Shown here: one piece after another, positions 1 through 7,123 of the stretch
Layout: the number at the start of each line of letters is the position of its first letter
How positions within the stretch are numbered: position 1 is the stretch's first letter
Assembly: GCA_012514225.1 (NCBI GenBank)
Contig: JAAZAQ010000058.1
Location: forward strand, 1-10,286
Direction: 5' to 3'
DNA from: Clostridiales bacterium
GTDB taxonomy: Bacteria > Bacillota > Clostridia > Christensenellales > Aristaeellaceae
DNA: 10,286 nucleotides
Notes under the pieces: generated by a model
Told to the model about the DNA's origin: nothing
Database searches by the model: none
What the model saw: the letters and a program-made list of their open reading frames with translations, nothing else
Program-made: the position numbers and the translations under genes

Positions 1-731
1 ATCTGCATGCTTTTGATGAGGTAGTCGAAAAACCGCTTGCTGTCGCGGCTGATGGTGCAGTTGTTGACCAGCCCCCTGGGCAAGCCGATCCCGCTGGTCA
101 GCTGGTGGGCGGCCAGGGTCATGTAGGTGGTCTTCCCCGCCCTGGAGCTCCCCAGGACCGTAATCCGGTACAGGGGGAGATCGCCCACGTCATCCGGCAG
201 GAAGCAGTGGCATTTGGGGCAGGCTTTGGTGCGCAGGGTAAAGGTGGTGTCCTCCGCGAACCGGGGGCCGTCGTCCTCCGGCTGCTGCTCCCTTTGGAAG
301 ATGGAGCCGATTTCATCCGCTTCCTCCGCCGGGGCGGCGGAGGCGGCAGCCTGCGAACGGCCCATCTCGCGCAGGGGGGTCAGGCCGTTCTTGCGGTATA
401 CCGTGATGCTGGCCGGATAGCCGGCAGTGCCTTTCTCGGTTTTCAGTGGTTCGAAAAATGGCTTTCCCCCGCGGTTCTTGCCGGACCAGGGGTGGAAGTA
501 GTACTTTTTCCGGCTGGCGACCTCGGCAATTTGGTTGTTGGCGCCCTCCACCTTGTTGAACTGGATGATGCCGGCCAGGAAGCTTCCGTGAACCGGGTCG
601 TAATTGTGGATATCCCCCACCGGGAAGTTCTCTTCGTCGCAAAAGAGGATATCGTGCGGATCGAAGTCCTGGTTGCAGAAAGGACAGCGAATCGCCTGGA
701 TGTCCTCCTCGGGTTTCTTGAGTTTCGCCAC
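1..731 (-). CDS. Zinc-ribbon P-loop NTPase (GTPase-like), 3' end missing
   Basis: The first 243 residues are visible; the frame is still open at the window edge. It starts with MAKLKK and a cysteine motif, CPFC at 16-19 with another Cys at 31. A segment at about 35-122 follows, then an Ala/Glu/Asp-rich linker (about 125-162). A second cysteine motif, CPKCHC at 171-176, comes just before a hydrophobic strand and a Walker A P-loop, GSSRAGKT (194-201). The order zinc ribbon, RITVLGxxxxGKTTYM is typical of bacterial GTPase-like proteins such as the 'double-GTPase' (DO-GTPase) families as I remember them. The Walker B and base-specificity motifs lie outside the window, so GTP rather than ATP is inferred. 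The start is GTG: it is the only usable start after the in-frame stop of the upstream gene, and GGGGGA lies ten bases before it. The gap to the upstream gene is 21 bases, so the two are almost certainly co-transcribed. No export signal is seen, so it should be cytoplasmic. Confidence 0.85.
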   Translation of the reverse strand, partial: MAKLKKPEEDIQAIRCPFCNQDFDPHDILFCDEENFPVGDIHNYDPVHGSFLAGIIQFNKVEGANNQIAEVASRKKYYFHPWSGKNRGGKPFFEPLKTEKGTAGYPASITVYRKNGLTPLREMGRSQAAASAAPAEEADEIGSIFQREQQPEDDGPRFAEDTTFTLRTKACPKCHCFLPDDVGDLPLYRITVLGSSRAGKTTYMTLAAHQLTSGIGLPRGLVNNCTISRDSKRFFDYLIKSMQ

Positions 732-741
732 GTCGCGCTTT

Positions 742-747
742 TCCCCC
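742..747 (-). promoter_or_regulatory. Probable ribosome binding site for the GTG start of the P-loop NTPase
   Basis: GGGGGA on the minus strand ends ten bases before the GTG at 731. It is a weak, G-rich version of the consensus, but it is the only candidate in the 21-base gap. Because the upstream stop codon is so close, translational coupling probably assists initiation. Confidence 0.5.
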
Positions 748-752
748 GTCTG

Positions 753-3302
753 TTAGTGCTTGATAAACCCTTCCATCCGGCCCACGCCCTCCAGGGTCAG
801 GGTTTCTCCCTGAACGAGGTAAATGGGGCCCAGGACGGAAGGCTCCGAAGGGTCGCTGAAGCCAAAGATGTTGTACAGGAAGGAATGCGTGTGCTTGTCC
901 TTCCTGAGCACGCAGACCTCCTGCGCTTTGCTGATCTCCCCGGAAATCTCCAGGTTCACGCCCTGGAGGACTTCCCCGGCGATGGTTTTGACGGTTTTCC
1001 TGAGCGGCTGCTCCTGCAGCCTGATGCTCAGGGTCTTCCCGTCCAGCTCCGCCTGCCCGCTCAGGCCGCCGCAGGCGAATGACATGGTAAAGCGGCCGTA
1101 GGGAATTCTGCCCTCCTGCAGGGTCAGCCCCTGGCCTTGCTGGAACCACCGGGGGTAGCCGACCGTTTCCGTCTGCCCGTTCCAGGACAGCTTTGCCTGC
1201 TGGTCCCTGGGCCCGACCCAGTCCCAGTACAGCTTCCAGGCGTTTCCGTCCCTGATGAGGCGCGCGTCGAACACGCTGTCCTGCGGCGCCGGCTCGCTGG
1301 CTCCGGGCTGCGCGCTTTCCCCCAGGCTTTCCATGGCCACGGGCACCGGCGGCGCGGCAATCCGGATTTCCTGGAACATCCGCAGCGTCGTCAGCTGGTC
1401 GATGCCCCCCAGGAACAGCAGGCTCATCTTTTCCACCAGGTCGCCGGGAATCCTGACAAACTCGTCCACCTGGTTGCGCGCGCCCCGCAGGCCCTCGTGC
1501 ACCGGCGCGGCGACCGGATAGACCGTCAGCGCCTCGCTGCCCGCGTTGATGGGCAGCTGCAAAAGCAGCGTGCCGTCGTTGTAGTTGGCATAGTTGACGA
1601 CCTTGTTGACCAGGTCGTTGTTCCCGGCGTCGGTGCAGAAGGCGGAAGCGAAGGATTGCTGCTGGGTATACGCCCTCTGGATAAACCGGAGGAACAGGTT
1701 GTCCCACACTTCCTCCAGCCTCTCCGGGTGGTACAGGTCGTTGACCAAATCCTGGTACTGCGGCAAATCCTCCAGCACGGTGTTGGCGGCCACGCTCCGG
1801 GTGTTGTTCATGTAGCTTTCGCAGGTCCTGCCGAGCACCGCCATTTCCTGCGGGGAAAGGTTGTACTTGGCCAGCAGGCCGTCCCTGCGGCTCATCCGGG
1901 ACTTGATTTCGGCGTGCAGCTTCCTGCGGTACGCGTCCAGCGCGCTGAGCCTGGCCAGCCGGCCCCTGAACTTCCACAATTCGCACAAGGCGGGGTGCAG
2001 GCCGGCGAGGACACGGAGCAAATAGCTCTGGTCCTTTTCCAGCCACCTGGGCTGCGGCTGCACCCCCTGCGCCAGGCTCCACTGGTCTTTCAGCCAGGCC
2101 TCCGAATCCCCGATGCCTTCGCTTTTCCGCTGGGCGTCCAGCCGGGCGTTGTAGATTGCGCTGCCGATTAAGCCCTCGTCGCCCAGGTACCCCGCAAGGC
2201 TGTCCAGCAGAACATGGTCGTCCACCTTGGCCAGCACGTCCCTCATCCACGCTTCGGCCCACGCAAGGCTGGAGGCCTCGCTGAAAAATCGCTCTTCGTT
2301 GAACGCGTTGAAGGACAGGACCACTTCTTCCATGCTGGCGTCCCGGTCGGTCAGGCCGACGCAGGCCAGGTCCTCCACGCCGGGCAGCATGGCGACCAGC
2401 CCCTCCTCCACCGCGGCCAGCACGCGCTCCTTGGCGTTGCTGGCGTACGCGACCCCGGGCCGCTGTTCCAAGTTCAACCGGCGGTTGCTCAGGAACGCCC
2501 AGGCGGCCTCGGCCCCCATGTCCCTGGCGGCCCAGAGCTTCAGGTGCTCGGCGGATATATGGTGCACCATCTGGCGGATTTCGTAGCTGGAGCCGCTGAT
2601 TTTCCCAAAGCGCATCGTGACCAGGCTGGTGCCCCCCGCCGCTTCCCGCAGGCTCTCCACCCGCCTGGAGACCAGCGCCAGAAGGCCCAGGGGGAAGGCT
2701 TCCTTTTGCTGGTGCTGGACTTCAATGCCTTCATATCCGCCCGCCTGCCGGGCAGACAAAACCATCAGGTTGCGGAATTCATGGAAGCCCCCGCGCGCTT
2801 TGCGCGCATCCTCCGGGTCCTTGAGCCATTGGGACTGTGCGGAGAACATCGTCGGGTCGTCTTCCGTCAGGTAACACAGCTGGCTGGTCAGGCTGATCCC
2901 GATCGCGTCGAGCATGTGCCTGGCCTGCCCGTGAAGGGAAAATACCTGCTCCGCGGGAACCTGCACGCCCCGCACGACGTAGGCAATCGCCAGCCGGCTG
3001 TGGATGACCAGGCCTGTCAGCTCGGCGGGAATCCGGTTGTTGATGCCCTCCCGCTTTTCCCTGACGAGGCCGCTGAAGCTGCCTTCCTGCAAGGCCTGCT
3101 CCAGCTTGTAGTACGAAACCCGGATGCCATTCCCCGGGCGGATCATGCCTGCCTCCGGGTTTTCCACAAGGCAGATGAGCTCCACCAGGCTTTGGTAGTT
3201 GAGGTCCACATGGTCCTGGAGGGCGGACAGGGTGTGCTCGGCCTCCTTCACGGCCGGGTCGCCGACCAGGACCAGCAGGAATGGCATTTTAGGCGTAAAC
3301 AT
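753..3302 (-). CDS. Hypothetical cytoplasmic protein with beta-rich C-terminal domain
   Basis: I do not recognise a family for this 849-residue protein. The N-terminus (MPFLLVLVGDP, 6-16) opens like an alpha/beta fold with a buried strand, but there is no Walker A or other nucleotide motif. It has no signal peptide and no membrane helix. Residues 20-230 look like mixed alpha/beta. Residues 240-645 look mostly helical, with many charged residues near 445-480. A Pro/Ala/Ser/Glu-rich linker (about 650-674) leads to a beta-rich C-terminal half (676-849) with WKLYWDW at 689-695 and alternating hydrophobic residues, resembling one or two Ig/FnIII-like sandwiches. The ATG at 3302 is the only start codon in this frame after the upstream TGA, apart from Met6. 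Neither has a strong ribosome binding site; only purine-rich GGAAA runs lie upstream. It sits between the tubulin-like gene and the NTPase gene in the same direction, so a scaffold or adaptor role for those two is plausible but is inference only. Confidence 0.88.
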   Translation of the reverse strand: MFTPKMPFLLVLVGDPAVKEAEHTLSALQDHVDLNYQSLVELICLVENPEAGMIRPGNGIRVSYYKLEQALQEGSFSGLVREKREGINNRIPAELTGLVIHSRLAIAYVVRGVQVPAEQVFSLHGQARHMLDAIGISLTSQLCYLTEDDPTMFSAQSQWLKDPEDARKARGGFHEFRNLMVLSARQAGGYEGIEVQHQQKEAFPLGLLALVSRRVESLREAAGGTSLVTMRFGKISGSSYEIRQMVHHISAEHLKLWAARDMGAEAAWAFLSNRRLNLEQRPGVAYASNAKERVLAAVEEGLVAMLPGVEDLACVGLTDRDASMEEVVLSFNAFNEERFFSEASSLAWAEAWMRDVLAKVDDHVLLDSLAGYLGDEGLIGSAIYNARLDAQRKSEGIGDSEAWLKDQWSLAQGVQPQPRWLEKDQSYLLRVLAGLHPALCELWKFRGRLARLSALDAYRRKLHAEIKSRMSRRDGLLAKYNLSPQEMAVLGRTCESYMNNTRSVAANTVLEDLPQYQDLVNDLYHPERLEEVWDNLFLRFIQRAYTQQQSFASAFCTDAGNNDLVNKVVNYANYNDGTLLLQLPINAGSEALTVYPVAAPVHEGLRGARNQVDEFVRIPGDLVEKMSLLFLGGIDQLTTLRMFQEIRIAAPPVPVAMESLGESAQPGASEPAPQDSVFDARLIRDGNAWKLYWDWVGPRDQQAKLSWNGQTETVGYPRWFQQGQGLTLQEGRIPYGRFTMSFACGGLSGQAELDGKTLSIRLQEQPLRKTVKTIAGEVLQGVNLEISGEISKAQEVCVLRKDKHTHSFLYNIFGFSDPSEPSVLGPIYLVQGETLTLEGVGRMEGFIKH

Positions 3303-3378
3303 CGGGTGTTTCCAGTTTTCCTTTCCGGAGGGTAGAAGAGCCGGGGCAGGAGGGCTTCATGCGCGGGGCCTGGCGAAG

Positions 3379-3409
3379 CCCGGAGCCGTCTGTGGCGGAC
3401 GGCTCCGGG
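3379..3409 (-). other. Perfect intercistronic stem-loop after the tubulin-like gene
   Basis: A perfect 12-bp GC-rich inverted repeat (CCCGGAGCCGTC and its complement) with a 7-base loop begins about a dozen bases after the TAG of the tubulin-like gene. Neither side has a run of T on either strand, so it is not a classical intrinsic terminator. It could reduce read-through, protect the 3' end of the upstream message after processing, or act as a Rho-dependent or attenuation element. The structure is seen directly; the role is inferred. Confidence 0.75.
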
Positions 3410-3420
3410 AAAACGGTTTC

Positions 3421-6400
3421 CTAAACCAGGAAGACCTTGGTTTCCTGGACCATTTTGGTCATCAGATCCGCGTTTTGCGTGCGGTCCGCCGCGCTCAGGC
3501 TGCCGCGGTCATACTCCAGTTCGCTGGCGGTGTTCTTGTAGGTCTGCGCGAAGTCCCGGGCCTTGGCCTGGACGGCTTCGTACTCGGCCTTGGAAATGTC
3601 GTTGATTGTGTTCATTAGCTTTTCGGCTTTGTCCCGCAGGAAGCGGCGGTCGTTGTAATCAATCCGGGCGTCCTTTTCGTCCGCCAGAATCCGCAGCAGC
3701 ACCAGGGGCTTGCAGTGGCCGTAAAGCGTGATCTCCGTGTCGTTGAGCTTGTTGGCGGTGAACAGCTCGACCAGGTTGCCCGACACGTTTTTGAACTGGA
3801 CGTTCTGATTGCCCCACTGGAACTGGTCGAAGACCAGCAGGTGCATGAAGGGCTTGGCATAATCCAGGAACACGTCGCCTGCCGTCATGTTCTTTTTCAC
3901 CTCTTCAATCTGGCTTCCGACATGGCGGTACATTTCCAGCTGACGGCTCATATCCTCCACCACGTCGGGATGCTGGCTGATCATGAAATACTTGACGGCT
4001 TCTCGGCGCGCGGTCTCAGCCTCCCTTTCAGCCCTTTGCTTTTCCTGGTTGGTGCCGTCCGCCGGGGCCAGGTTCAGCCCCATCGCGTTGCCGAACACCG
4101 CGGTGAAGTTGCCGCAGTTGAAGCTCCTCTCGTCCCCCATGTCCCGCAAGGCTTCCAGGGCGGACAGCTTGTTCTGGTGGCTCCGGCGGGCGTCCTGCAT
4201 CACCTGCCCGACCTGCTCCTTGAGGACTTCGGATTCCATGATGGTGCCGTTTTCGTTCCGCTTGAGGCGCACGTGCAGGATATTGCCGGTGGCGGAGGTT
4301 TCCAGCCGCGCAAGCTTGATTTGCAGGGCTTCGTCGAGGATTGCGTGCTGTTTTTGCTGCTCCTCGCCGAGCCTCACGGCGCGGCCGGCGTTCGGCCCGT
4401 GCAGGAGCAGGTGCGGAATCGGGGTCGGCAGGTATCCCCAGTCGCTGCGGAAGCTCTTCCCGCTGTCCTGCTTCTGCACCAGGTGAACGCCCTTGTCGTT
4501 GTTGCGAACCATGGTGTCCTCGTACACCCGCTCCAGGTCGCCCAGGTTGGCGTAGCGGTACAGCGGCAGGCAGTTGTAGGTCTTCAGCCAGTAAATCCGG
4601 TCGTTGATCTTGGAATACTTGGGGGTGACGTTTTTCTGGTTGCCATACTCTTCCAGACCAGCCTTGACGATGGCGGCGTTGTCCGGAACGGATACGTAGG
4701 AGTACTCCACAAACTCGTTGTTGCCGGACGGCAGCAGGTTGAGCATGGTGGTCGCGGCCACGTCCAGCCCGGGCAGCATGGCGTCCACCAGGTATTCCTG
4801 CTTTTCATGGGGCGTGGAGCCGGGCATCTTCATCTCCAGCAGCTGGTCCATGGACACGCCGTTGATTTCCCGGGTGAGCTGGTTGACGAACGATTCGGTC
4901 ATCCGCAGGAACTGGCCTCTCGTCTGGTCCCATCCCTCGATCTTGTTGGTCTGGTTCAAGGCGACCGCGAAGGAGTTGTCCGCCAGGTTCCTCAGGATGC
5001 TGATGGTCGTGGCGTCCATCTGGTTGGCGTCGGCAAGGCGCTGCATCTGCTGGTCGATGTAGTCCTTGAGCCGGTCGAAGGAAACGATGTCCGTCCCCGT
5101 GGCGGTCTCCCGCAGCAGGTCGCTCACGCTGGCGTTCAAGTCGTTGGATACGTTCCTGAGCAGGTTGTTGAACGTGGGCAGGATGACGGCGGAATAGTCC
5201 CGCATGCGTTTTTCAACGTCCCTGAGGCCGGACGCCACTTCCTTTGCCAGCGCCTCGTCCCGCTTGCTGATATAGAGCTGCTGGCAGGCGTTGATGTATG
5301 TTTCGGCTTTCCCGTAAAGGCCCAGGGCCCTTTGCACCTTGTTCAGGTTGACCATGTCCGGGTAAAGCGTATTGGTGATATGCCCCAGCTGCTGGGCCGC
5401 CTCCCCCTCCGCGTTGACGCGGGTGGTTTCCCAGAATTTGAGGAAGCCGCTCATCTTCGTCAGCAGCCCGTTCTCCGGGTCGTTCAGCCAGGTCTCCACG
5501 ACGAAGGGGCCGAAATTCGGGTCGGTCATGTAGCCGCGCACCGTTTTCTCGAAGCGCTCGTAAACCAGCTCGACCTTTTCCGCTGCAAACTCGGCCGCGT
5601 CCATCGCAACCTGATGGCTGAAATCCCGGTAGGGCTTTCCGTGCAGCGCGTCGTCCCCGTGCATATCGGTGACGGTCTTGGGCTCGTAGCCGGCCTCTCC
5701 GCTGAAGTAGGAGGGCAAGGGGCGCACTGCGTCAAAAAGGATAAACAGGTCTTCATCCTGCGGCATGACCTGCTGCAGCGCGTCGTTGGCCACCCGCGTG
5801 CCCAGGATGGACGGGCGGTTCACCAGGTCCATCACCTTGTCGAAGGTCAGCTTGGCCTCGTAGGTCACCATGTCGTCCAGCTGGGCTTCCGTATTGGCGG
5901 CGCCCACGGACATATAGGTGTAGTTGACGGGGAAGGGCTTGTTCATGTGCATGGACGCGTTGACCACGTTGGAAAGGTGGGACAGGTAGGTAAACTCGCC
6001 CTCCGCGCCGGCGTTCGCCTCGGCGGCAAAGTTGTGCAGCAGGGACTCCGACAGGATGTCCATGACCTCCGTATACGCGTTGTTGATGATGGTCCCGTCT
6101 TCCCTGGACTCGCCGATCAGGACCACGTCGTCGTAGGGGGCCCGCTTCCAGTCATACTTGATGGTGCTCGTATACTTCTGTTGGTGGACGACCTCGTGCT
6201 GTTTCCAGTTCATCCAGAAATCCAGTTCCTTCAGCGACGCGAAGGCGTTTGTTTTCAGCCTTCTGTTGTCGTTGTCGTTGGGATTGTTGAACTTCTTCAG
6301 GTTGACGCCGGGCATGATCAGGTAGCCCTGAATCCGGACCGTGACCCCGTCAAAGAAGTTCGCCATGATGTAGCGGATCAGGTAGGGCAGGTCCATGAAA

Positions 6401-6942
6401 CAGCCGGCGCCCGTGCCGCCCGAGATACCCGAGGCGATAATCACGTTCAGGCTGCCGCCCGCCTCGTCCCGCTGGACGCCCATGAGGTTCCCGATGGTGG
6501 CCTTCAGGGTTTCCACCAGCTTGTCCGCGTTGCGGAACAGGAGCAGCCGCCCCACCTGCCGGAAACCGCCGGCGCCGTTGCGCGCGTTGTTCGATGGAAT
6601 CCGCGTGTCCCACCAGCTTTTTTCCCATTCATACATCGCGGCGGGGTTCTCGATAATCGCCTCCAGGTTGGGCATGACCAATTCAAACCGCTCCGCGTTG
6701 ACCAGGCGGTTGTCCGCCGCGCCGCGCCGCCTCAGCTCCTCGGCGTCCGTGTCGACCGCCAGATAAGAGGTGCGGGCCGGTTTGTCCTGCTGCTCGCCGC
6801 CGATGACCGGCAGGACGTAGCGCTCCTTGAACTTCCGCTTGATGCTCAGCAGCGCGTCCGCGCCGGTGCCGCCCAGGCCGATAATCAGCAAGGGGTCGTT
6901 GATCTTGGGCACCCGTTTATTCTCTACCTTGAAATGTGGCAT
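3421..6942 (-). CDS. Large tubulin/FtsZ-like GTP-binding protein (Tubulin_2-like)
   Basis: The 1173-residue protein has an N-terminal tubulin-type nucleotide fold. A glycine-rich loop GLGGTGA lies at 22-28. YLAVDTDAEEL at 60-70 corresponds to the NTDAxxL region of FtsZ. The tubulin signature SGGTGAG at 174-180 is an exact match to [SAG]GGTG[SA]G. A motif rich in Gly and basic residues (GAGGFRQVGRLLLF, 123-136) sits between them. The protein is about three times the length of FtsZ. The extra roughly 770 residues look mainly helical and include a charged, coiled-coil-like stretch near 965-1017. It has no signal peptide or membrane helix, so it should be cytoplasmic. I could not place a clear T7 catalytic loop (NxDxxD/E), so GTP binding is better supported than polymerisation-driven hydrolysis. 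The best family match from memory is the Pfam 'Tubulin like' group (Tubulin_2, PF13809), not FtsZ or TubZ. The ATG is fixed by a strong GAGGAGG eight bases upstream. It lies 181 bases after the VWA gene and 118 before the next, in the same direction. The function within its operon is unknown. Confidence 0.93.
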   Translation of the reverse strand: MPHFKVENKRVPKINDPLLIIGLGGTGADALLSIKRKFKERYVLPVIGGEQQDKPARTSYLAVDTDAEELRRRGAADNRLVNAERFELVMPNLEAIIENPAAMYEWEKSWWDTRIPSNNARNGAGGFRQVGRLLLFRNADKLVETLKATIGNLMGVQRDEAGGSLNVIIASGISGGTGAGCFMDLPYLIRYIMANFFDGVTVRIQGYLIMPGVNLKKFNNPNDNDNRRLKTNAFASLKELDFWMNWKQHEVVHQQKYTSTIKYDWKRAPYDDVVLIGESREDGTIINNAYTEVMDILSESLLHNFAAEANAGAEGEFTYLSHLSNVVNASMHMNKPFPVNYTYMSVGAANTEAQLDDMVTYEAKLTFDKVMDLVNRPSILGTRVANDALQQVMPQDEDLFILFDAVRPLPSYFSGEAGYEPKTVTDMHGDDALHGKPYRDFSHQVAMDAAEFAAEKVELVYERFEKTVRGYMTDPNFGPFVVETWLNDPENGLLTKMSGFLKFWETTRVNAEGEAAQQLGHITNTLYPDMVNLNKVQRALGLYGKAETYINACQQLYISKRDEALAKEVASGLRDVEKRMRDYSAVILPTFNNLLRNVSNDLNASVSDLLRETATGTDIVSFDRLKDYIDQQMQRLADANQMDATTISILRNLADNSFAVALNQTNKIEGWDQTRGQFLRMTESFVNQLTREINGVSMDQLLEMKMPGSTPHEKQEYLVDAMLPGLDVAATTMLNLLPSGNNEFVEYSYVSVPDNAAIVKAGLEEYGNQKNVTPKYSKINDRIYWLKTYNCLPLYRYANLGDLERVYEDTMVRNNDKGVHLVQKQDSGKSFRSDWGYLPTPIPHLLLHGPNAGRAVRLGEEQQKQHAILDEALQIKLARLETSATGNILHVRLKRNENGTIMESEVLKEQVGQVMQDARRSHQNKLSALEALRDMGDERSFNCGNFTAVFGNAMGLNLAPADGTNQEKQRAEREAETARREAVKYFMISQHPDVVEDMSRQLEMYRHVGSQIEEVKKNMTAGDVFLDYAKPFMHLLVFDQFQWGNQNVQFKNVSGNLVELFTANKLNDTEITLYGHCKPLVLLRILADEKDARIDYNDRRFLRDKAEKLMNTINDISKAEYEAVQAKARDFAQTYKNTASELEYDRGSLSAADRTQNADLMTKMVQETKVFLV

Positions 6943-6950
6943 GGAATCAT

Positions 6951-6957
6951 CCTCCTC
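6951..6957 (-). promoter_or_regulatory. Strong ribosome binding site of the tubulin-like gene
   Basis: On the minus strand GAGGAGG stands eight bases before the ATG at 6942. It matches the anti-Shine-Dalgarno sequence almost perfectly and fixes the start. It is much stronger than the sites of the two downstream genes, which suggests the tubulin-like protein is made in larger amounts per transcript (inference). Confidence 0.85.
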
Positions 6958-7013
6958 AGTGCTTTTCTATCTGTGGCACAGGCGTACCTGCGCATCGGTC
7001 CCGTCGATTCCCC

Positions 7014-7050
7014 CGCGGAGCGCCGCCGGCCTCCAGGCCGCTCCCCCGCG
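7014..7050 (-). other. Imperfect GC-rich hairpin between the VWA and tubulin-like genes
   Basis: CGCGGAGCG at 7014-7022 can pair with CGCTCCCCCGCG at 7039-7050 with a three-base bulge. A smaller GGCC/GGCC stem (7028-7039) can form inside it. There is no T run next to it, and I found no convincing -35/-10 promoter in the rest of the 181-base gap (6943-7123). It may be an mRNA stability or attenuation structure, or simply a by-product of high GC content. Confidence 0.4.
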
Positions 7051-7123
7051 CATAGCCTTGCTGCGGATTCCCTGGTTTTCACCGCCGTACCCGGGTGGGC
7101 CTGCGCGGATCGGCAGCCGCCCC

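Noticed and set aside
105..1082. Plus-strand open frame of 325 codons covering the low-coordinate end
   Set aside because: It is antisense to the P-loop NTPase gene, whose minus-strand frame has CxxC motifs and a Walker A. This frame only looked important because the real gene is cut by the window edge.
313..2262. Minus-strand open frame of 649 codons overlapping the unassigned gene and the NTPase gene
   Set aside because: It is a shifted frame of two better-supported genes, very rich in Gly, Arg, Ala and Pro. The other frame gives the zinc ribbon and P-loop and a protein-like composition.
2214..3335. Plus-strand open frame of 373 codons
   Set aside because: It is antisense to the unassigned gene, with composition typical of an antisense shadow and no recognisable motif.
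3289..3360. Minus-strand 23-codon frame (MKPSCPGSS...) in the gap before the unassigned gene, a possible leader peptide
   Set aside because: It has no ribosome binding site, overlaps the start of the next gene out of frame and shows no regulatory codon pattern.
3379..3409. Intrinsic transcription terminator
   Set aside because: The stem is perfect, but there is no T tract after it on either strand, and the next gene continues in the same direction. It was kept as a stem-loop of unknown role.
6943..7123. Internal promoter for the tubulin-like gene
   Set aside because: The gap is long enough for one, but I found no pair of -35 and -10 boxes with sensible spacing. An AT-containing stretch near 6961-6975 is too weak to call.
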